In this document: in pieces, positions 59,516-63,853 of the stretch
Layout: each line of letters begins with the position of its first letter
Numbering within the stretch: position 1 is the stretch's first letter
Assembly: GCA_036806345.1 (NCBI GenBank)
Contig: DAIROT010000007.1
Coordinates: forward strand, 1-63,853
Origin: QHCF01 sp003244275
GTDB taxonomy: Bacteria; Actinomycetota; Acidimicrobiia; Acidimicrobiales; QHCF01
Direction of reading: 5' to 3'
Length of the DNA: 63,853 bases
Program-made: the position numbers and the translations under genes
Notes under the pieces: generated by a model
Database searches by the model: none
What the model was told of the DNA's origin: nothing
The model's input: only the letters and a program-made list of their open reading frames with translations

Positions 59516-61411
59516 CTACAGGACGAACAGCGTTACTGCGGTGCCCCGGTGCACCATGGTGCCCGACGTCGGGTTGGTGACGATTACCGGGCCGTTGTGG
59601 GTGGGTCCATGCACCCCTCCAACCGACAGCCCGAACTGGGCCAGTGTGGCGGTGGCCTCCTGGACAGTCTGGGTGGTCACATCGGGAACCTTGACCACGT
59701 CTGGCCCCTTGGACACATCCACCGCGACCTGTGAGCCCCTGGCCAGAGCGGCCCCCTGGCCAGGGACGGTCTCCACCACGACGCCCGGGGCCACGGTGTC
59801 GTTGAAGATGTCGTGGCGAACTGCCGAGAGCCCTACGGCCGACAGCGCAGAGGCCGCTCGAGCGTAGGTACCGCCGGCCAGACCTGCGGGTATGGGGCGC
59901 AGTGCCGGACCAGAGGAGACGGTTAGGGTGATCTTGGTGCCGTGAGATTCCAGTCCGGCATGGGGCGTCCAGCCCAGCACCGTCCCGCTCGGGACCGTCT
60001 CGCTGTGGGCGAAGACGACCGAGGCGGTGAGACCGGCGTTGGCCAGGCGCTGGACGGCAGCCGTCTGGCCCAGGTTGGACAGGTCAGGAATGGCTGCAGG
60101 GGCCGGTCCCGCAGAAAGTACCACGGTCACGGTGGAGCCCTCCTGGGCCATGGCGCCAGGCAGCGGCGACTGGTCGGCGATGGCGCCAGCCGGGACGGCC
60201 GGATCGTAGCGTGAGCCGTGCTGTACCAGGCGCAAGTGCTCAGGTGCGAGGGCGGCCATCGCCTTGGTTGGGACAGTATCTCGCAGGGCGGGCACGGGGT
60301 GACTGGGTACCGCGAGATGCTGGAATACCAGGGTGCCGGCAGCGGCCAGACCGGCCAGGACCGCCAGCGTCAGCAAGGCCCACGGCCAGCGTCTGTGAGC
60401 ATCTCGGGAGCTGCTGGACGCCGCTACCGACTCGCCTTCTGATCGTCGCAGCCGGTAACCGTCAGGGACCGTGGCATCAGGGACCGTGGCATCAGGGACC
60501 GTGGCGTCAGGGATCGTGGCGTCAGGAATCGCCCGGAGGGCCCGGGAGGCTGACTCGGACACAAGGGGCAGGGGCCGCGGGCGTGGTAGAGTTCGGGTCA
60601 GCCTTTCGAGAGCGGTCACCAGTCCTGCCGCATCCAGTCGATCGGCCGGGTCGGGGGCGCCGGCCCGGCTGAGGACGGGACCTAGTGGTCCCAGCTCCTC
60701 GCCAATCGGCAAGGGTGCGCTCACCCTGGCCATGAGGGTGACATGGGACGAGTCGCCCGAGAATGGCACTTGCCCAGTCACCGCCTCCACCAGGACCAGC
60801 GCCAGGGCATAGACGTCGGAGCGGCCGTCAAGTGGCTTGCCCAGAGCCTGTTCGGGCGAAGCGTAGCGAGCAGTCCCGGGCATGGATCCCGTGGGTTCGG
60901 TGCAGCTCGCCTCGGCCAGGGCTCGGGCGATGCCGAAGTCGGCGATGCGGGGGCGACTCTCCTCGTCGAAGACCAGGTTGGCCGGTTTGATGTCTCGGTG
61001 GATCAGGCCTCGCCGGTGGGCGTAGTCGATGGCGCTGGCCGCCTGCAATCCCACGGTGCTGGCCTGGACGGCTGACAGACGCTGCCCGCTGTCGAGCAGG
61101 CCCCGCAGACTTCCCCCGCTCAGGTACTCCATCACCAGGAAGGGACCGTCCTCGTCCTCCCCCCAGTCGAAGACTCGACAGATGTGCGGGTGATTGAGAC
61201 TGGCCGCCGACTTGGCCTCGGCCCGAAAGCGACCAAGGAATGCGGCATCGGTGGCCAGCGCCGGTTGCAGCACCTTGACCGCAACCTGGCGGTTGAGGCG
61301 GACGTCCTCAGCCAGGAACACATGGCCAGACGCACCACTGCCAAGGGGAACGAGCAACCGATATCGACCGCCCAGTACCCGTCCCAGATGGTCGGCGATG
61401 CACGTCAGCAC
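59516..61411 (-). CDS. PknB-like Ser/Thr protein kinase with four PASTA domains
   Basis: Membrane receptor kinase, 631 residues. Kinase domain 1-~270: YRLLVPLGSGASGHVFLAED, VAVKVLQ (Lys), LIHRDIKPANLVFD, RIADFGIARAL and ARYASPEQALG. A juxtamembrane linker contains five ATVPD-type repeats. One TM segment (WPWALLTLAVLAGLAAAGTLVF) is followed by four extracellular PASTA repeats, the last ending at the C-terminus. PASTA domains bind peptidoglycan fragments. No cell-division genes or phosphatase are adjacent, unlike the usual pknB locus. Confidence 0.92.
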   Translation of the reverse strand: MLTCIADHLGRVLGGRYRLLVPLGSGASGHVFLAEDVRLNRQVAVKVLQPALATDAAFLGRFRAEAKSAASLNHPHICRVFDWGEDEDGPFLVMEYLSGGSLRGLLDSGQRLSAVQASTVGLQAASAIDYAHRRGLIHRDIKPANLVFDEESRPRIADFGIARALAEASCTEPTGSMPGTARYASPEQALGKPLDGRSDVYALALVLVEAVTGQVPFSGDSSHVTLMARVSAPLPIGEELGPLGPVLSRAGAPDPADRLDAAGLVTALERLTRTLPRPRPLPLVSESASRALRAIPDATIPDATVPDATVPDATVPDGYRLRRSEGESVAASSSSRDAHRRWPWALLTLAVLAGLAAAGTLVFQHLAVPSHPVPALRDTVPTKAMAALAPEHLRLVQHGSRYDPAVPAGAIADQSPLPGAMAQEGSTVTVVLSAGPAPAAIPDLSNLGQTAAVQRLANAGLTASVVFAHSETVPSGTVLGWTPHAGLESHGTKITLTVSSGPALRPIPAGLAGGTYARAASALSAVGLSAVRHDIFNDTVAPGVVVETVPGQGAALARGSQVAVDVSKGPDVVKVPDVTTQTVQEATATLAQFGLSVGGVHGPTHNGPVIVTNPTSGTMVHRGTAVTLFVL

Positions 61412-61500
61412 TACTACGTCAGGCTAGCCATCCGGCGTATCCATTGGTCGTATACCGGTGATGACAACCGAAGGCCACCTCGGAGTCGACCTACCAAGAG

Positions 61501-61538
61501 GTCCGCCCGGTCGATCAGACTTGCCCGACCGGGCGGAC
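61501..61538 (-). terminator. Hairpin downstream of cspA
   Basis: GTCCGCCCGGTCG and CGACCGGGCGGAC: perfect 13-bp arms with a 12-base loop, 13 bp after the cspA stop on the minus strand. No T-run follows; likely a factor-dependent or structure-only terminator, or an mRNA 3' stabiliser. Confidence 0.68.
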
Positions 61539-61551
61539 ACCCATAGTGCTG

Positions 61552-61755
61552 TCAGATGGGGCGCACCGATGAGGCCTGAGGGCCCTTCTGACCCTGGGTG
61601 ACCTCGAACTCGACCCGCTGGTTGTCTTCCAGGCTGCGGTAGCCGTTCGACTGGATCGCGGAGAAGTGGACGAATACGTCATCGCCTCCACCGTCAATGG
61701 CGATGAAGCCGAAGCCCTTCTCAGCGTTGAACCACTTGACTGTGCCCTGTGCCAT
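61552..61755 (-). CDS. cspA: CspA-family cold-shock protein
   Basis: 67 residues: AQGTVKWFNAEKGFGFIAID (RNP1), DVFVHFSAIQSNGYRSL (RNP2), QRVEFEVTQGQKGPQA. RNA chaperone that melts mRNA structure. ATG with GGAAGAG upstream. A structured leader (hairpins at 61787 and 61812) precedes it. Confidence 0.96.
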   Translation of the reverse strand: MAQGTVKWFNAEKGFGFIAIDGGGDDVFVHFSAIQSNGYRSLEDNQRVEFEVTQGQKGPQASSVRPI

Positions 61756-61811
61756 GTGTCTGCTCTTCCTTTACGAGTGGGAACCGCACGGTGCGGCCCC
61801 CGGTCGTCCTG

Positions 61812-61830
61812 GCGAGCGAAAAACGCTCGC
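61812..61830 (-). promoter_or_regulatory. Stem-loop in the cspA 5' region
   Basis: GCGAGCG, five-base loop, CGCTCGC: perfect 7-bp arms, about 57 bp before the start codon; on the minus strand the loop is TTTTT. A second palindrome CCGCACGGTGCGG lies at 61787-61799, and a third GCGAGCG copy at 61842. Cold-shock mRNAs often have regulatory leader structures; whether these are transcribed is not known. Confidence 0.45.
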
Positions 61831-61896
61831 ACGATAGTCCTGCGAGCGTGACATCAAGCACGTGCACGAACTGCGACCGCCCACCACCATAGCGCG

Positions 61897-63853
61897 TCAG
61901 GAGTTCGTGAGTCGGCCCGTGTCCAAGAGCTCGGTGAAGCCGTCCTCGTCGATCACTGGTATCCCGAGCTCGGTGGCGGTCGCCAGCTTGGCCGCCCCCG
62001 GGTCGCGCCCGGCCACTACCGCGGTGGTCTTCTTGGATACCGAGCCCGGCGACTTGCCACCCCTGGCCTTGACGGCCGCCTCGGCGTCCTCGCGGGACCA
62101 ACCCTCCAGGGTGCCAGTGACAACCACCGAGCAGCCTGTCAGGGTCCGGGCCACGGCCGGGGCGGTAGGTCCCTCCAGGTTCACACCGGCTCGGCGCAAT
62201 TTGTCCAACACCATTTGGTTGCGCGGGGATGCGAAGAATTCGGCCACGCTGGTGGCGATCTTGGGCCCTACCCCCTCTACCCCGGCCAACCCCTCGATGG
62301 ACGCGCTCTCGATTCGGTCGAGGTGCCCAAGGGCTCGGGCAAGGCCCACTGCACCGGTGTCACCCAGGTGGCGGATGCTGAGACCCACCAGGAGGTTGGC
62401 CAGGGGTCGACGCCGTGAGGCGTCGATGGCGTCCAGAAGATTGGCCACCGACTGCTGGCCAAAGCCCGGCAAGCCGCTCAGATCCTCGGCCTTGATCGTG
62501 TAGATGTCCCCGGCATCGGCCAACAGGCCGTGCTGGAGGAACAGGGCCACTCGGGCGTCGCCCAGGCCCTCGATGTCCATGGCCCCCCGCGATGCGAAGT
62601 GGACGATCCGTTGGAGGCGCTGCCCGGCGCAGTCCAGGTTGGTGCAGAACGTATCGCTCTCGCCTGGTAGGCGCACCAACGGGCCGCCGCAGACCGGGCA
62701 AATGGTGGGAAAGACCCACTGGGGCAGACCTTCGGAGCGGGCCGATAGCACCGGGCCGAGGACCTCGGGGATGACATCGCCTGCCTTGCGGACCAGCACG
62801 GTGTCGCCGGGACGAACGTTTTTGATCCTGACCTGATCCTGGTTGTGCAGGCTGGCCAATCCCACCGTCGAACCTCCCACCACCACCGGCTCCAGCTGAG
62901 CAAAGGGGGTGGCTTTGCCGCTCTTCCCTATCGAGACCATGATCGCCACCAGCTTGGTGGCCCGTTCCTCGGGTGGGAACTTGAAGGCCATGGCCCACCG
63001 CGGTGCCCGGGAGGTGGCTCCCAGCTCCCGACGCTGAGCCAGGTCGTCGATCTTCACCACCACGCCGTCGATCTCGTAGCCCAGGTCGTGGCGGTGCTCC
63101 TCCCAATGGCGGCAGTAGTCATGTACCTCCTCCAGGTTGGACACCACCGCCAGCTCCGGGTTCACCGGCAGCCCAGCCCGCTCCAGCAGGGCCAGGCCCC
63201 CGGAGTGCCGGCTGGGCGCGGGCTCTCCGTCGGCCTGCACCAGCTGGTGAGCCCAATAGGCCAGCTCCCGAGTGGCGGTTACAGCCGGGTCCTTCTGGCG
63301 AAGTGAGCCAGCCGCCGAGTTGCGGGGGTTGGCGAACAGGCGGAGACCGGCCTCGGTTCGCTGCCGGTTGAGCGCCTCGAAGGCGGCCAGGGGCATGTAG
63401 AGCTCCCCCCTGACCTCCATTCGGGTGGGCATCTGATCAGCTGGGAGGCCCAGGCGCTCGGGAATGACCGCCACCGTGGCCACGTTGGCGGTCACGTCCT
63501 CCCCCACCTCGCCATTGCCGCGGGTGGCCGCCCGGACCAGGCGTCCGTCCTGGTAGAGCAGGGCAATGGCCACGCCGTCGATCTTGAGCTCGCAGGCGAA
63601 ATGAACCTCACCGGGGACGACCCGCTCCATCCGCTTGGCCCACGCCACCAGGTCCTCGAAGGAGAAGGCGTTGTCCAGGCTCATCATCGGCACCTGGTGG
63701 TGGACCGGGGCAAACAGGACCGAGGGGGTGGCCCCCACTGCCTGGCCGGGCGAAGCCAGGACGGCCAGCTCGGGATGGGCTGCCTCCAGGGTCCGCAACT
63801 CAGCGGCTAGGGCGTCGTAGTCGGCGTCGGGGATCTCGGGGTCATCGAGGGCG
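61897..63853 (-). CDS. ligA: NAD-dependent DNA ligase LigA (5' truncated by window edge)
   Basis: Seals nicks using NAD+. The frame continues to the window edge as PEIPDADYDALAAELRTLEA, so only the first few tens of residues (Ia domain) are missing. Adenylation lysine in CELKIDGVAIALLYQDGRLV, OB-fold, zinc finger CPVCGGPLV ... FCTNLDCAGQRL, helix-hairpin-helix region (GLPGFGQQSVANLL, LAGVEGVGPKIATSVAEFF) and a C-terminal BRCT domain (TGCSVVVTGTLEGWSREDAE). Confidence 0.96.
   Translation of the reverse strand, partial: ALDDPEIPDADYDALAAELRTLEAAHPELAVLASPGQAVGATPSVLFAPVHHQVPMMSLDNAFSFEDLVAWAKRMERVVPGEVHFACELKIDGVAIALLYQDGRLVRAATRGNGEVGEDVTANVATVAVIPERLGLPADQMPTRMEVRGELYMPLAAFEALNRQRTEAGLRLFANPRNSAAGSLRQKDPAVTATRELAYWAHQLVQADGEPAPSRHSGGLALLERAGLPVNPELAVVSNLEEVHDYCRHWEEHRHDLGYEIDGVVVKIDDLAQRRELGATSRAPRWAMAFKFPPEERATKLVAIMVSIGKSGKATPFAQLEPVVVGGSTVGLASLHNQDQVRIKNVRPGDTVLVRKAGDVIPEVLGPVLSARSEGLPQWVFPTICPVCGGPLVRLPGESDTFCTNLDCAGQRLQRIVHFASRGAMDIEGLGDARVALFLQHGLLADAGDIYTIKAEDLSGLPGFGQQSVANLLDAIDASRRRPLANLLVGLSIRHLGDTGAVGLARALGHLDRIESASIEGLAGVEGVGPKIATSVAEFFASPRNQMVLDKLRRAGVNLEGPTAPAVARTLTGCSVVVTGTLEGWSREDAEAAVKARGGKSPGSVSKKTTAVVAGRDPGAAKLATATELGIPVIDEDGFTELLDTGRLTNS

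Overview
The window is a high-GC scaffold piece from an actinobacterium, most likely a deep lineage such as Acidimicrobiia. Lineage evidence: the gene blocks ftsY-ffh-rpsP-khpA-rimM-trmD-rplS, mihF-gmk-rpoZ-coaBC-metK-priA-def-fmt-rsmB-rpe-rib genes and infC-rpmI-rplT-trmH-pheS-pheT; a helicase-dead actinobacterial PriA; actinobacterial IHF, WhiB, a PdtaS-type kinase, DUF3107, and the SCO1664/DUF3090/MSMEG_4193 trio; and an F420-type FrhB protein. Three 10-N runs (8163, 26181, 54827) mark contig joins, so this is probably a draft or metagenome assembly. Nearly everything is protein coding; no tRNA, rRNA, insertion sequence, prophage or CRISPR array was seen.

Layout. 1-5.2 kb: SRP receptor and SRP54, S16, KhpA, RimM, TrmD, L19, YraN. 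5.2-10.7 kb: a PLP sulfur-amino-acid enzyme, a NYN-domain protein, ComM and DprA, and a phosphoribosyltransferase. 10.7-14.2 kb: a divergent ArsR/CDF metal module and an ABC-2 exporter. 14.4-24.7 kb: mIHF, Gmk, omega, CoaBC, MetK, PriA, Def, Fmt, RsmB, MoaB, Rpe. 24.7-27 kb: a Tat-exported phosphoesterase, an assembly gap and a HAD hydrolase. 27.2-31.7 kb: ribD-ribE-ribBA-ribH-hisG. 31.7-39.6 kb: a cold-shock-like protein, DUF1844, infC-rpmI-rplT, TrmH, a sensor kinase, PheST. 39.7-45.7 kb: an SDR, a cysteine desulfurase with a SufR-like regulator and Mrp (Fe-S module), and a molybdopterin oxidoreductase with a cytochrome b. 45.7-53.5 kb: dGTPase, DUF3107, two ArsA/Get3-like ATPases, a PHP phosphatase, PdtaS-like kinase, WhiB1-like protein behind a CRP-like box, and a sigma/anti-sigma pair. 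53.7-58.5 kb: SCO1664-DUF3090-MSMEG_4193 cassette, uracil-DNA glycosylase, FrhB, Fpg. 58.6-63.9 kb: SDR, PASTA kinase, CspA, LigA (truncated at the edge).

The gene content is mostly core: protein export, ribosome and tRNA maturation, initiation (IF3, Fmt, Def), cofactors (CoA, SAM, riboflavin, Moco, Fe-S) and DNA repair. The unusual part is at the nucleotide level. Genes are tightly coupled by NTGA stop/start overlaps, four of which appear to use CTG start codons. infC appears to start with ATA. Short tandem duplications span the stop codons of several genes and also build in-frame linkers in many proteins. priA carries four perfect hairpins inside its reading frame. whiB1 has a perfect CRP-type palindrome just upstream.
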